Source: Desmodus rotundus (Eukaryota > Chordata > Mammalia > Chiroptera > Phyllostomidae). Taken from it: a stretch of 64,000 bases of DNA. The notes under the pieces were generated by a model, which saw nothing but the letters and a program-made list of their open reading frames with translations, was not told the DNA's origin and did not search any database. The DNA lies in contig NC_071393.1 of NCBI RefSeq assembly GCF_022682495.2, positions 102,909,010-102,973,009 of the forward strand. Reading direction: 5' to 3'. Shown piece by piece: positions 1 to 13,084 of the stretch (position 1 is the first letter of the stretch; every line of letters begins with the position of its first letter). Both the position numbers and the translations under genes were made by a program.

Positions 1-3000
1 TTCACAGCAAACTCACTGATTTGCTCATAGATGTGCACATTTCTGCCATAAACATCAACATCAGAAGTTGTTTTTGAACGAAAAAGGTTCGATTCATTGG
101 CCTCATTCAGTCCTCCTCCCAAACAGATTCTGTTATCGTGGTCCCCGTACCGGTTAACGTGTTGTTTCTGTGGCAGTGCGCCCTGTCACAGAATGCTTGT
201 GTTCAGTAACCAGAACGGCTGTGAGAGGCTGGTGTAGTTGTTTTTCCATTTGATCAGCTCCTTTCTGCAGCAACAGTTTTGCAGGTATTTATTTAAATTG
301 TATAATGGACTGAAATATTAACTCATGTATTAGAACTAACTGTTAAAGTGACTGAAAATAAACCTGCCTGAAACATGCAGAGTAATCGGCTCGGGAACCT
401 GTACTTACGCTGCCCTGCCTTATCTAAGAGTGTGAGTTGTAGACATCATTTCGAAGGCTGTTGGGAACACGAGCTCATACTACGTTTCTTGGTAGAACCC
501 CAAAGACAAAGAGGTCACTGGCTCCCTGAGATTTCCTGGGTCTGTCCCAGCAGGTGGGCCGTTCGAACATCCCTGACTTCTCGCTGAGGTGTTTGTTGGA
601 AACCAAAGGATGGGGTGCAGTGAATGGTGTCACAGAACCACCATATTCAGGCACATGAGGCAAAGCTCTTCAGAGCAGCTCTGTGAAAACTCGAGATTCA
701 TCTGGAAAAGGTTCCTGCAATGCAGAAGCCACACCAGCTGTCTGGCCCTCTCTTTTGAGAGGCAAAAACAACCCTGATTACATCCACTCACGGAGGAGAG
801 AAGGTATGCAGGCTGCTGCTGTTTCCAGTAATGCGTTCATCTGATGTGGCCAGACGCTGTGTAACCCTGGGACAGGGGCCCCAGTTCTGCAGCAGTCGGC
901 CTCCAGGACAGCCAGATGACAGGGACTGTTAAACCCTTGCGTCATTTGCTTCTAGTTTTTCTACATGGTGGTAGAAAAATTAGATGTGGATTTGAAGAAA
1001 GAGACTTGCATTTGAAACTCAGATTCCCACACGCGCATTGCACTCCCTTAAATGAGGCCAAGTCCAGTTCAGTAAGAAATGCCCCGTTGCTCTACACAGT
1101 ATGTGTGGTTTGCCAAAGTCTGGCTTCATACCTTCTAAACTAACTAGTTTTCTCCCCCTGTCCTCCTCCTACCCCTTCTGTTCCTGCTCCAAATGTGTAA
1201 AGACTAAAAATTGTCCATGTGACATGTTTGGTGGCTTTTGCGTCCTCTGAAAATGCTTTGAATGCTGTCCAGATTCCTTTTCTGTATTAACTTATAAATA
1301 TTAATTTTATACTATAAATACTAATACATGATTTTCTTCACATCTCAGTCGTCCAACAGCTGAAGATTATCTCAGTAAGAATACACATTTGCTCTAACCA
1401 CAGACAGCCTCTCACCATGCACTCAGGAGCGCATGAAGCCTCCTGCTCTGCGTGGAAGCGCTCCGCTACCTGTGCCTGGCCCGTGCCCTTGGGCAAAAGG
1501 AAGGTGAACACACAAACCTCCATCATATCTTACAGGACTCATCATAAGTGTTAACAAATCAGAAGAAATGCCCTGGCACCGGCAGGCCTCGAAACTGATG
1601 GGTTCAATTGTATTGTGTAGCTGACTCCTGCAAAACTTACTGGCTCAGCAAAAACCATTTGACTCGGTTCGCGATTTTGGGGGGGTCAGGAATTTGGGAA
1701 GGGTACACATGGGAAATGCTGGGGCAACTGGAACTGAAGGGTTCATTTCCAAGTGGCTCCTTAACTCACATGTCATTTGTGTCTCCAGGGACTCCCCTCC
1801 TAGCCTGGGTTTCTTCTGTGACGGTCTGGGACTCCAAGAGCAAGTGTTCAGGGGTGGCAGGCGGAAGCTGCGAGGCTTCCTCTGACCTGTCCTCGAAGTC
1901 TCAGGCGCCACTCGCGCTGTGTTCTCTTGGCCAGCGAGTTAGGAAGGGCGGCCCAGTTTCAAGGGAAGGTGAATTACATTACACCTAATCTCCAAAGCAG
2001 CGAGTGAGGGGCTGTCAAGGAGCTGCTTGTAAAGTTCCTTTGGGGAATGAATCAGTTTTGGAATTACTGGTTGCCCAACAACTACTTTGTATTTGAGGAG
2101 AAAAAGTGAAGTGTTTGTCGCATGTGATTTCTCCACTTTGTATTTGATTTTTGCCTTCATGAGTTGAAACTAGTGAGCCTGGCTGTGACGCTCCCTGCAG
2201 TTCCGTGTGGTGGTGATAGTGCTAACTGCGTATGGACGGCAGTGGCAAGACCGTGCTCCGAGATGGTGAGCCGCTTTTAAGTCGGAGTGATTGGGAATGC
2301 GGTCGTTCTATCGACTGCCGTAGGAAACCCAGGAGGAGGAAAAAGCGTTTGGGCCACACAATGTTATGATACTTTCCACTGCAGGTAACAAAATACCCCA
2401 CCAAAGGCAACCTAAACCCCTCATTTTTCTCATAGAAGCCTGGGGAAGGTAGTTTCAGATTTGGTTCGACTCAAAGATGTCAGGGCCCAGCCTGCTTCTC
2501 CGAGTCTTTGACCTTCCTCTCCTGCTGCAAGATAACCACCTCCGCTCCGAGCACCACATTAATATTTTACTGACAGGGAAAGGGAAGAATCTGTCTTGAT
2601 GTCCTCCATCCCCAAGAGCTGCACACTGGCCAGGACTGGCTCACGTTTCCTGTGCTGGCTTCCGAGGAGAGTGGGAGAGCTGGCCATGGCGTGTTCAGGC
2701 TTTTTCATGGGAAACCAGCTCTGCTAACAGGGGGAAAGGCATTAGGTACGTAACCAATACGTCTGCCACAGTGACGAATTCCGTTTTCTCTCCCTTCACA
2801 GTGGCTAAAGGCTCACTTGGCAGCGTTATAGAGCTGGAATTAAATGGGCTAAATCATAACTATGATAAATTAGTATTGTCTAGAAACCAGTTTCTCAGTG
2901 GGGTTTTTTTTCCCTTTTACTTTGTGATTGAGAGCTAACACTGCTGCTTCTTAACAAATAAAAGATTTGATTATTTCCCTTGTACTTTTAAAATATGAAT

Positions 3001-6000
3001 GAAAGCTCTCTGGCTGCCGTGAAGACATGTATCCGTCCCAGTGTGCATCTTGCAGGATTGCCTTTCTGGTATTATTCCACATTATACGCCTTTATAAGTG
3101 CCTTTGTGAGTGTGTGTGTACATGTGAGTTTATAAGAGGAAGACAGTTCTGTAGACATTATGCACCATGCTTATTTCAGAATCTGGAGGCTCAGACAGCT
3201 CTCTGACCTTTAAAGTTGGGCCAGGACAGCCGATTCTAGCTGTTCCACTCAATGGCAGAGGGTGGCTGAGCTGAGCCGAGCCGGGACCGTGGTGCAAGCA
3301 CAGCAAAACTCAGAAAACCTAGATCTTTACCTGGAGAAAGAAAGGGTCTTGGCTCAGAAGGGGCCTGGTTTGGGCGTCTGCGATTGCGGAGTAGTGCTTC
3401 AGTTTCTAGGCTGGATAAAGTTAGAATCCTTTATTCTGTGGATCTGTAATTGTAATTGTCTAATCTGTAATTGTCCAATTGTGATATTTTTAACCGGATA
3501 AAATTCACATGGAATAAATTGGGGCTGAGCGTGTCACTAATGGTACCTTTGCTGGTGAAAAGTGGGAGGAGAGGGGAAATCTGAGGAAAGAAGCTCTAAA
3601 TCTCTAAATCTCACCTTGTAGCAGTTCATGCATTCATTCATCTGGCGTAGGCTGAATGCCCGCGTGCCCCCTGTGCTGGGGACGGAAGAATAGACGAGAC
3701 CAGGTCTGCCTGCAACCCTGCCTCTCATCGCGACAGAAAAGTGAATATGGAAAATCGCTGTTGTCTACCAGGCAAGCTGGTTGGGCTGATTTTCCTTATA
3801 ACTTTAAAGTGTTTCATTTCCAAATTTGAGTTAGTACAGTAAAATCACATTACGTTACAGTAATTGTGTTTGAACCAAATTATAGTGAGTGCCAAGAGAA
3901 GGCCTTCCCCATTCTCTGATATTTCAGAAATAGATTTCAAAGCAGCTCGGTGCCTTGGGGCGATTTTTATTTCCATAACACCTGCATGATTGACTCAAGT
4001 CAGTGAATCTCTAATTTACTAAGAGCTGTATATCTGAAAGTCCTGTTTTAAACGTTAAAAAGTATTACTCAAAAATTGATACTTGTAACCAAAATAAAAA
4101 AGCTTAAGGCCTTATATACTTCCACAAGAAAGCAAACACTGATGTCAAGCTTAAACTCTCCTCTTAGCTTCCTCTACCCATGCAGACCTGGCCCCACTCT
4201 AGACTGTAATATGCAGACAAGATTATGTGAGCCCTAATGCACGCCAAGGGAATTTGGTTCCCCTGGTGGCCTTGCATGTCCCGGTTCTGACTGCTACCTT
4301 TTGCTTCAATTCTCAATCCTGGCTTAAATCCCAGGCTTCTCAGGCCCTCATCACCAAGCTTCTCCTCCCTGTGGTTGAAGCCTGTTTGGACCCCGGGGGT
4401 AGTGGGGGGGTGCACAAGCACACAGACACCCCTCCTCTCCTGGCTCAGCAGTAACTCCCTGCTAGGTACAGGGCAGTGCGCTGCCTGTTGGCCCCGGGGC
4501 CTCTCACACCCCCTGGGGCTTGTTTCTCCCCGCAGAATCTCTTTTCCCGCTTCCCGGTCTTCCCAAATCTAGAGGCGTCTGGAATGTAGCCCTTGGCTGG
4601 GACGTCCTTAATCAAAAGTCTCAGAAAAAGTGTTTTTTCTAATCCCAAAGCATCCACGCTTCCTAACCCTGGTGATTCAGGTTTAGCCACATTAAAAATA
4701 AAACAAAAACAAAAACTGGCAGAAGTTTGAAATTGCAAATATTCTTTAATGGGCTTAATATTCATAGTGTCCCAGGTCAGGTGTTCGAAGCCTCAGAGTC
4801 TCTGCACTTTCTCCCTTGTCTTGGGTTGGCCAGGCAGGGGTCCGCCTCTGTCTTTGTGCTTGTCTTTGCTGTGGGCAGTTCCCAGGTGTGGCGCCACTTT
4901 CTCTATAAATAGACTTTTTAATGTTTCATAGGCTTATAATAGTTTGAGTCAGAAGAATAATTTTAGAATAAAACACCTTAGAAGAATTGGGTCCAGTAAC
5001 GACTTAGGGCCTATAAAAGGGCTATTTCTGGTGCCTGCCGGAGTGGTGCAGTGTGGCAGGAGCGTGTCCAGGGAAGGCTGTGCGAGGTCATGGGGTGAGC
5101 AGAGCGGCTCTTCAGACACTGGTGCCCCAGCAAATTTGGAAGCCCTGTTTAAATGTTAGAACTACCAGCGTGCTATGGAGCATACACAGTTTGTAATCAT
5201 TTTAAGGTAACGTGTTTTACGCATGAGAAACTTCACTTCAGGGCTGCTGTCCCAGATGCCACTAGGGGTCCAATTAAGGCAACGTTGGTAGAAGTTCGAG
5301 AAGCACTGTGCTTCAGAAAGTACCATCATAGAAGAATGTATGGCCGTTGAAAAGGTGTTGTGTTACGGCGTGGGTTGCTCCTTATCCCACAGAGAATTGG
5401 TGAACGACATTCTTATTTTATGCAGCACGTGTGCCAAGAAGGTTGTGCTTGAGTTGATGTATTTGTAAACTGAATGCTTGAAAATGCCATAAACACTTTT
5501 TAAGAAACCTTAAAATAAAATGTAAATACTATTAAACTTTAAAATAAATTATTGCGTAAATAATTACTCCCTGGTTATTAGCTTTTTAAGTGAGTTTAAT
5601 GAAATTATTTTTCTGAAAGTGAGGTTTTTTTCACTTAACTATAAAGATAAACATCCACTCCTCTTAAATTGGAAATAGTTGTATACTAATTTGGCTTTCA
5701 AAAATGTCATTTTATCATTACCATTGAATTTATCTCACTCGTACCAATAAGAATCAAAGGTTATGTTTGTTGCTAAAGTTGAGTAGTCTAAAAAGTATTT
5801 TTTAGATTCCTGACCACATTAAATATATAAAATGTCATTTCTACTACTTGTCGTACCTTCACGAAGCACGCACACCAGAACATCAGTCCCACCACTCAGT
5901 TTCTCAGGGCGTGTGGCCGAATAACCACGAGACTTCGCGCTGATTCGGATTGTCGCACCATTCGTGACTCTGAGCAAGTGTATGAGCTAGATGGGAGCGA

Positions 6001-7513
6001 TCAGACGTTTCGTTAACGGGCTGTGTGTGTCCGTCTCCTTCCCAGTGCGTTCTTGCTCTTTGTATAGTGTGATCTTCAGTAAGTGTTTAATAGGTAGGCT
6101 TATTAAAGTTTTGTTATACTTAATGTAAAAGAGTAGGGATGAAGATACGTTAAATTAGAATGGATAAAATGTAATTGAAATAATTTGGGGTACAATTTAA
6201 GTAAACTTCATTGTTAATTTGGAAGTTTAAGAGTATGTGACCGCAACTTCAGATGCGTTCAAAGATTTCATTATGGAGAAAATAAAAGCAATATTGTATT
6301 GGTGGTTTCTAGACTTTTTTTTTTTAAAGACATTAGTCTAAAAATTAAAAGGATAAAACTAACTTAGCTACCTTGTTTATCAATTCAATAAATATCTGGG
6401 TTAAGCAACTGCTTATAGAATATTTAAATAAAATATAGAACAGACTATACTAGGAGGGACCCAAAAAACCCCAGAATTATCTTCTGAAGGGCAGGCCCCT
6501 TGTAATACAGGTTTCCCTCACTAGGCGGGTGTTCTAGGAGCCCATCTGTATCAGTGTGCCAGCTGGCATTGTTGTGAGAGGCTGCGTTCAGCTTCAGTGA
6601 ACTTTTTTTGAAGATTCTTTCAACATGTTTGCCCATTTTATGATGGGTGATTTACGAGCACACCTGCCCACACCACACTGAGTGTTCAGCGGTTTGTGAC
6701 CAAAAATGGCATGACCTGACCCCAGTGCCCTACCCTGTCTGTTCACCTGATCTCACCCCCAGCAACTTTTTTGTTTGTTTCCCAGATGGAAAAAGTCCTT
6801 AAAGGGAAACATTTTGCTGATGTAGAAGAGGTGAAACAAAAAACAGCGGAAGCACTAAAAGGCATCAAAATGCATGAGTTCAAAAACATTTTGAGCAGTG
6901 GAAAAAACATCTTGATGGGTGTACTGCAGTTAAATACACAATCTTTTATAAGTACCGTTTTTTGAGGGATACCCCCATAAGTATGATTATAGCTAGAAAA
7001 GTACATTATATAGAAATTCTCACAGAACATTTGCAATTTTTTCAGTGATTCTTTCACTATGATTATAATCTCCATTACACAGGAAAAATACCCTAACACA
7101 GTGTTACTGACTTAGCTGTTGTAGTGTGAAATAAGTCCTCAAATTTTAAATAAATCATGTTAGTCTAAAAATTTTATCACTTAGTTAAGGTAACATTGAG
7201 GAAGTGCTTTCCCCACCCCCGCCCCTGGGAATATGATTAAATCAAGTCTTGCAAACTAGTAAATTAGCTTTGAATTGAAATATGTAAAATATCGTTCAGA
7301 TTGAGATAGGGTGTTTGGTAAAAGCAGACTCGTGACCGTGGGCTGCTCTGTAGCTCAGGGCGCGGCCCAGGGGTGGCTCTGAGTGGTAGGAAAATGCTGA
7401 CGTGTGTTGGGTTCTGCTGGTAGAATAATGTCTCTTAACGACAAACAGAACTGTGGTTCAGTTGTGGAAACAAAAAGTTAACGCATTTTTATATGTTTTT
7501 ATTTCATTATTAG
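1..7513 (+). other. PELI2: PELI2 intron 2 (3' part)
   Basis: This is intron upstream of the first coding exon in the window. It ends in a normal acceptor (TTATTTCATTATTAG) at 7513. I looked for the preceding Pellino exon, which encodes the basic N-terminal stretch of the FHA-like domain, and did not see it. Exons 1-2 are therefore taken to lie upstream. Apart from the mariner remnant at about 6447-6980, I recognise no repeat in 1-6446. Short open frames here have no recognisable similarity and look like chance. Confidence 0.75.
6447..6980 (+). pseudogene. Decayed mariner element with transposase C-terminal remnant
   Basis: The translated remains of a mariner transposase C-terminus are visible. 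A broken SPDLTPS-NFF segment lies near 6738-6780. It is followed at 6786-6960 by an open stretch reading VLKGKHFADVEEVKQKTAEALKGIK, the usual mariner C-terminal block, which ends early at TGA. The left end (AGGAGGGACCCAAAAAAC) and the right end (GTTTTTTGAGGGATACCCCC) are imperfect inverted repeats next to TA dinucleotides. The N-terminal DNA-binding domain and most of the catalytic core are missing and the frame is broken, so it is a dead, internally deleted copy in PELI2 intron 2. The exact mariner subfamily is not assigned. Confidence 0.7.
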
Positions 7514-7615
7514 GCTATCAGCTGCAAAGGTCAACACAGTATATCATACACTCTGTCGAGGAATCAGACTGTGGTGGTCGAGTACACACATGATAAAGAC
7601 ACGGATATGTTTCAG
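7514..7615 (+). CDS. PELI2: PELI2 coding exon 3 (FHA-like domain)
   Basis: This exon has 34 codons, AISCKGQHSISYTLSRNQTV through DTDMFQ. It is flanked by a TTAG acceptor and a CAG|GTAACA donor and is phase 0 at both ends. The sequence is the Pellino segment that follows the N-terminal basic region. CKGQHSISYTLSRNQ and HDKDTDMF are the PELI2 forms as I remember them; PELI1 has NKDQ...SRAQ and HDSNTDMF. It corresponds to about residues 70-103 of a 420-residue protein and forms strands of the FHA-like domain. That domain binds phosphothreonine on IRAK-family kinases. The donor is weaker than consensus (GTAACA). The product is an E3 ubiquitin ligase acting in the cytoplasm downstream of Toll-like and IL-1 receptors. 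Confidence 0.96.
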
Positions 7616-7749
7616 GTAACATTTTTCTTTTTTAATGGAAATTTCAGGACATTATTCCTTCAGTTCTGTATTTTGATATGTAATCAGAACTTCTGGCACA
7701 TTAACTTTTGGTGATGCCCAAGAGGAAAGAGGTGAGGATAATACAAATA

Positions 7750-8990
7750 TCATTTCTCTTTGGTTTCTGAAAGACTAAGAAAACTTAATTCTCAAACTGC
7801 AAGAAAAAAATTATAAAGATTACATTCTCAGATCGCAATGCAATAAAAATAGACTTGAATAACAAGAATAAATATTTTTATAGCCAGCTACTTTTAAAAG
7901 CCAACATGTTTAAAATACTTCCTAAATAACACTTGAATCAAAGATGACATCAAAATACAGTTATAGGCCTTTTAAAAATAACTGGGGACATTACATAGCA
8001 AAAACCATGACATGTGACTGACAGCACTCTCAGAAGACATGTAAAAACTTAAGTGCTGTTATTTGGAAGGAGGGAGGGAGAGGGGAGAGATGGAGGGAGG
8101 GAAGGAAGAGAGGGAGGGATGGAGGGAGCGGAGTTAAGGAACTAAACATTTATCTCAAAAAATTTTTTAAAGTCTTGTTTAAAAAAATGACACAAAGCAG
8201 AGGACAGGTTCAGGAAAAGTTTTAGCAGTAAATAATAGAAAGTCCAGAAATACATCAAAAGAAAGTAGGAGGGAGGAAGTAATAACGGGAAAAAATCATC
8301 ATTAATTTAAAAAGAGAATTACTATATCCAAGATTTGGTACTTTAAAACAACAGAAAATTTAAATTAAGGCTAATAAAAAATAAACAACCAAATACAAAT
8401 TGGAAACCATGAGGCTTTGCATTTTTGTATGGAGAGTTAAATTATTAATTGAATGTTGGTTGAAACAAATGTCAAAAAAGTATTATAGAATCTAACATCA
8501 AAAAGGGATATAAATAGCTCTTACAAATAAGAAAATATGCTCGGCCTCGCTTATGAAAACAGAAATGTGAATTCAGATCACACAGACACCATTTTTTTAC
8601 TTACCAGACTGGCAGAAAGCCAAAAGATTTTGTCCGAGATGTGGGGAGACACTGTCCTTCATGCTGTAGATTGGTACAGCCTCTGTGGGGCGGTGAGGGG
8701 AAATACTTAGGAAAAATACAAAATACACTCTTAGATGCAGCTCTTCTCCTCCTAAAGTTCTTCTCTTCCTGGAGATTTACCTCAGAGATACCCCTACGTA
8801 CATGCAAAATGATATTTTTTATCAAGTCATTGCTTGAAACATAGTTGAATAATAAAAGTTTACAAACAACCTAGAAGTCCTTCAGTGGGGGACCAGTTCC
8901 AAGAATTTGGGGACAGCCATACAGCTGGGGCCTCCAAGACTATAAAACAGTAAGAAAGAGCTTTGTGTGCAGACACTGAAAGAGTTCCAA
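7750..8990 (+). repeat. Old L1M (LINE-1) 3' portion, degraded
   Basis: The segment resembles ancient L1 ORF2 and 3' DNA on the + strand. Around 7810-7850 it has the motif ATTCTCAGATCGCAATGCAATAAAA. At 8590-8960 it has the run CAGACTGGCAGAAAG...ATGTGGGGAGACACTGTC...TTGGTACAGCCTCTGTGGGG...TGCAAAATGATATTTTTTATCA, typical of L1MC/L1ME or HAL1-type ends. Frames are broken throughout. The boundaries are approximate and two fragments may be joined here. Confidence 0.6.
8067..8130 (+). repeat. Purine-rich GGAG/GGGA low-complexity tract
   Basis: About 60 bases consist almost only of G and A, with repeated GGAGGGA units, so it is an imperfect simple repeat inside the L1M remnant. Confidence 0.85.
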
Positions 8991-8994
8991 ACAT

Positions 8995-9180
8995 GTTTAA
9001 TGAATTAAATATTAATACTATTAAATATGTCGAGCCATTGATAGTATCATATTCAATTAAGGTTACTTAATGTTGAATGTTAATAAAGTAAATAATTAAT
9101 GTTACTAAATATTACATTTAAATAGTATATTAATCATTAAATATTAAATTAGTGTAATTAAATGTTTAAATAATGCTTAC
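8995..9180. repeat. AT-rich ATTAA-type low-complexity segment
   Basis: The segment is dominated by overlapping ATTAAAT, TATTAAT and TTAATG words with almost no G or C. It directly follows the L1M end. No gene or structured RNA is recognisable. Confidence 0.7.
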
Positions 9181-9717
9181 ATGCATTAAGTAAAGCATTT
9201 TTCTTCGTGGGGAAGGGGCCTGGGCAGGGAGTGTTACATAGGGAGGTATTCCGCCCTTTCTGACTTTCTGAGCTGTGTGACTGTGTTAGCCATTTAAAAA
9301 GCCGAACAGCTGTTCATATGTAGGCAGCGCCGTCATAGTCACAGGTATGGACATAGATATTTAGGTGCCAGTTTGAACGCGAAAGCAAGATTTATCATAT
9401 TGAGACAAAATATTAAGCGGTTTTATTCCTCGTCCCATTTCATTTTATAATATTCCAAATGGTTTTTCTTCTCATTCTTCAGAATGAAACCTCTTCCTAA
9501 TTAAGTATATGTATACTTCCCTGTTGATATTTCTATGGGACTTCATAATAATTCCTTTTTTTAATGCTTTACAAAATTATGTAACTTCCCTTTGTAAGAT
9601 TGTTTTACTGTTTCACAGAGAGAAGATTCTCAGTACTAAAAAGTGAATTAAGAAAAGCTTTAAAATATAGTAAATGCATTTTTTACTTCAATGTATTAAA
9701 TTTATACATTAAATATA

Positions 9718-9828
9718 CAGGGGTGAACAAAAGTAGGTTTATACCTATAATACAATAATTAGGAAGTAATAATACAAGAATAAACTTTCGTGTACTTACA
9801 ATTGTAAACCTACTTTTGCCCACCCCTG
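9718..9828. mobile_element. Palindromic mariner-type MITE, copy A
   Basis: This is a 111-bp element flanked by TA on both sides. Its terminal inverted repeats are CAGGGGTGAACAAAAGTAGG on the left and the complement of CCTACTTTTGCCCACCCCTG on the right. The palindrome extends inward through TTTA and ACAATTGTAA-like bases. There is no coding capacity. A second copy with the same ends lies at 37657-37783. The TA duplication and length fit a Tc1/mariner-derived MITE. The family name is not assigned. Confidence 0.8.
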
Positions 9829-10689
9829 TATACTTTAAAATACTTTTTTAAGAAGGTTTACATTTGTTGGTGGTGCATTTTTTACCACTTAAAATCAACA
9901 AGGTGCTGTGATAGCACATGTCATTGCATTAGTGTTCCTTAAGTGACATGTTGTGACATAAATTGTGTATTTTTCACTATCATACAATCACATTCTTCTC
10001 AGTTCTTTACTTTTTTCCTTCTCATCTCTGCACATGCAGAAAGAATTAAAGACTTAGCCGGACTTTCTTCAGCTTGTTGCTATTTTTCACTGTGGTAGGA
10101 ACATTTAATATGTCAACCCGCTTGACAAATTTTTAAGTGCACAGCACAGGGTTTTTAACCATAGACATGATGTCGTTCGGCAGATCTCCAGAACTTACCT
10201 GTCTTGTGTAACTGAAACTTTGCACTTGCTGAACAGGGATGAAGCGAGGACAAAGAAGAAAGTAAAGTAAAAGTTAAAGAAGGAACTAGTTTATGGAAGT
10301 AATCAGAGGGAAAGGTGGAGTGCCACAGGGAGTCCCTGTAGCACAATGCCCAGTACTCCGACCATGAGGGGAGGGAGCCTGAGCGAGAGGGGCGCCCTCT
10401 CGGGTTTCGTAGTCTCACAGGTGTTGACCTGGGTGCCGCAGTGGCTTCTGTTTTTAGGTTTTGTTTGGTTGGTGTTCAGTTTAGTTGGCTCATAGTAGTT
10501 TTAGATGGTAACATTAGCATCTAATTAGCATCTATGTAGTTGAGGAAAATGTTTAAGAATATCAACATTTTTTCAGTAGTTATTTCTTAAACATGGTTGC
10601 GTATCTCACAGCGGTCAAGCTCACTCCCATAGCCCTCCGTTCATCAGTGTCCTTTCTCCAGTGCCTGCTCCTACTTCCTGTCCACAGAG

Positions 10690-11400
10690 AGCTAAGGCTT
10701 CCCTCTCGCGGAGCCTGCGTTTAGAGGAGGCAGACAGACCACAACAAGCAGGCATTCCAGGCAGAATGCCAAGGCCGCAAGGCAGGAGCAGAGTGAAGGC
10801 GGAGGGAAATGAGATGAGATGACCTGAGTGAGAAAGGGAGACAGAGGCCGGGAGAGGTAGGCCCTTCAGGCCAAGGACTTGGGTTTTATTCTAGGAGTTT
10901 GGAAGAAGCTGTTGGAGGATTTTAAGCAAAAGAGAGGTATAACCTGATTTATGTTTCTGAAAGATGTCTCCAACTACTGTCTGTAGAGAAGAAGGTTGGA
11001 GGCCAGTGGGAAACTAGAAGTCCGGTTTGAAGGCTAAGGCATGCAATCCAAGAGCTGGTGGTAACTGAACTAAGGTGGAGAAAGGTGTTTTCGAGGTAGA
11101 GTGGACAGGGTTGCCACAAGGTTAAACGAGGGTGTGGATGAAAGAATCAAGAATAATTCTGGGGTATTGATTTTTAGCTTGAGCAAATTGGATGTCAGTC
11201 ACTGACACCGGGCACATTTGAAGGGGATCCAGGTTCTATTTGGAACATGTTGAGGTGCCTCTGAGGCATCTCAGTGGAGATTGGGTGTGCTAGTCTGAAG
11301 GTGCGGGGAGAGATCAGGGCTTTGTGGCTAATAAATTGGATTTAATGAGATTACCTAGGGAGAGACCAGAAAGAGATGAGATGGGAGCTATTTACCAACT
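10690..11400 (-). repeat. L2 LINE fragment, minus strand
   Basis: Read on the minus strand, about 10858-10960 matches the familiar L2 3' region: the complement of GGCCCTTCAGGCCAAGGACTTGGG followed by the complement of GGAGGATTTTAAGCAAAAGAG. Further L2-like words continue to about 11360 (ACATGTTGAGGTGCCTCTGAGG). It is diverged, with boundaries estimated. The family call rests on recalled sequence patterns. Confidence 0.5.
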
Positions 11401-13084
11401 AGCCCGGAAGGGTTTCATTATTTGAACACCAGGTACCAATGGGCCAGGATATGCCGGCTGACTCTAAGGCCTGGAGACCTCAGCAAGCGTGGTTTCAGTA
11501 GAGCGTGGGGAGCACAGCTGGAGTGGGTTGAGGAGAGACCGTAAGGGGATGAGGAAGGAAGTGGAGGTAGTAACGAGCGACAGGTTTTTCAAGAAGTATT
11601 ACTGTTAAGTGAGTCAGAGAACTGAGGCAGTAGCGTGAGGGTTGCTTGCAGGCAACGGGAAGAGTTTTCTTGAGACGAGAGCCCAGTCTAGAACAGTGCC
11701 GCTCAAGCAGTACTCCGCCGAGCGTCGGACAGGACAGAGGGCGGGGAGTAGGAAACTGGCCACTGTTACAGCACTTCGGCGTTACTGACACGTTCAAACA
11801 GGTGATCATTGGCCGAATGCTCATTTTCACCGCATTTTTTAAAAGGTATTATTGGCAGGTTGAAATTTAAAAAAACAAAAGAAAACCAGTTCTTTCCTCC
11901 ACAGAGGCCCAGTTGGAGAAGCTCCAGAATACTTGATAGCTGATGGTATGATCCAGTCTCGAGAGAGAAATGGTTGATTCGGGAAAGGGGGCGCGGGAGC
12001 CAGTGTCAGCAAAACCCTCAGGGAGTGGAGAATACTGGGGTCTCAGGCATCAGTGGGGAGATCGGTCCTGAACAGCAGCAGCAGTACTTCATCCTTGTCA
12101 TAGGAAAGCCCGATGATGTCGCAGGTGCAGGGACATGGGGAGGATTGGGCTGGGCAACGTGAGGAAGGCCCTGTCAGTGCCCCTGTGTCTCTCACCTGTG
12201 CTGGCGTCAGCTGACAACCAGGCAGACCCAAACTTTCCTCACATACGTCAAAACTGGGAGTGCTGAATGGTGCCATGTTTGTGACTGCCCATAGTAGGGA
12301 TTAAAGTTCTCCCTGTGCCTACTGTATGCATGTCAGCACTTGGATGAGGATCAGGTGACATTCAGAAACGACTTGGCCTATCTACACGACTGCCCTTAAA
12401 ATAATGTAGAGTTGAACCAGTAAAACAAAAGCAAGGACAGCATCCAAGTTTTCCACAGTGGGTGGTGAGTTTTCAGTAGGAAAGTGGCTCAATTTTTTTC
12501 CTGGCAAAAGCACCCTGAAGTTCGCGGCCTGCAGTATAACATTACACTAGCACCCTGCAGGTGAAAGCGGAAGTGAATTGACAAGCAAACCCTGTATGAC
12601 CAGTTAGGTAAGCTTCGTGACTTGAAATAATTGATCCTAGCAGTATGTTCCAGTCGGAATAAAATGTCGTGTTTTACATCAATTTCAGCTCATTTATCAA
12701 GACATTAATTTGATACGCTGGGGTGAAATCAGGATGGCCTTTCTTGAAGAGACTAATCTCTGTGGACAAGGAGCAGTTGTGTGACATTCTACGAGAGCGC
12801 GTTGTTTTAGCTTTGAGCTTGTAACAGAGCTTCAGAAGGCATTACCCTCTTCCATGGAGGCGACGGAACTTGGGTCAGAGACTGTGTTGTGAGAACTCTG
12901 GGTTTTGTGAGGGGACCAGGCAGTTTTAGAATTTCACATTTTACTCCTAAACTTCATTGGAATAGAGGTTCAGGATGGGCTTGTTTCTGAGTTTGGAGTG
13001 GTCTTTATTTTCTCCTTTACACTTGTCTATTTTTGTGAAATGTTTTAAATAAGTACTTGTTACTTCTTTAATTGCCAGAAGCTT

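Noticed and set aside
1..6446. Search for PELI2 exons 1-2 or another gene upstream
   Set aside because: No frame carries the Pellino N-terminal motifs, and none shows another known domain.
12076..12090. CAGCAGCAGCAG run
   Set aside because: Four units only and not in an exon; no reason to treat it as a repeat-expansion site.
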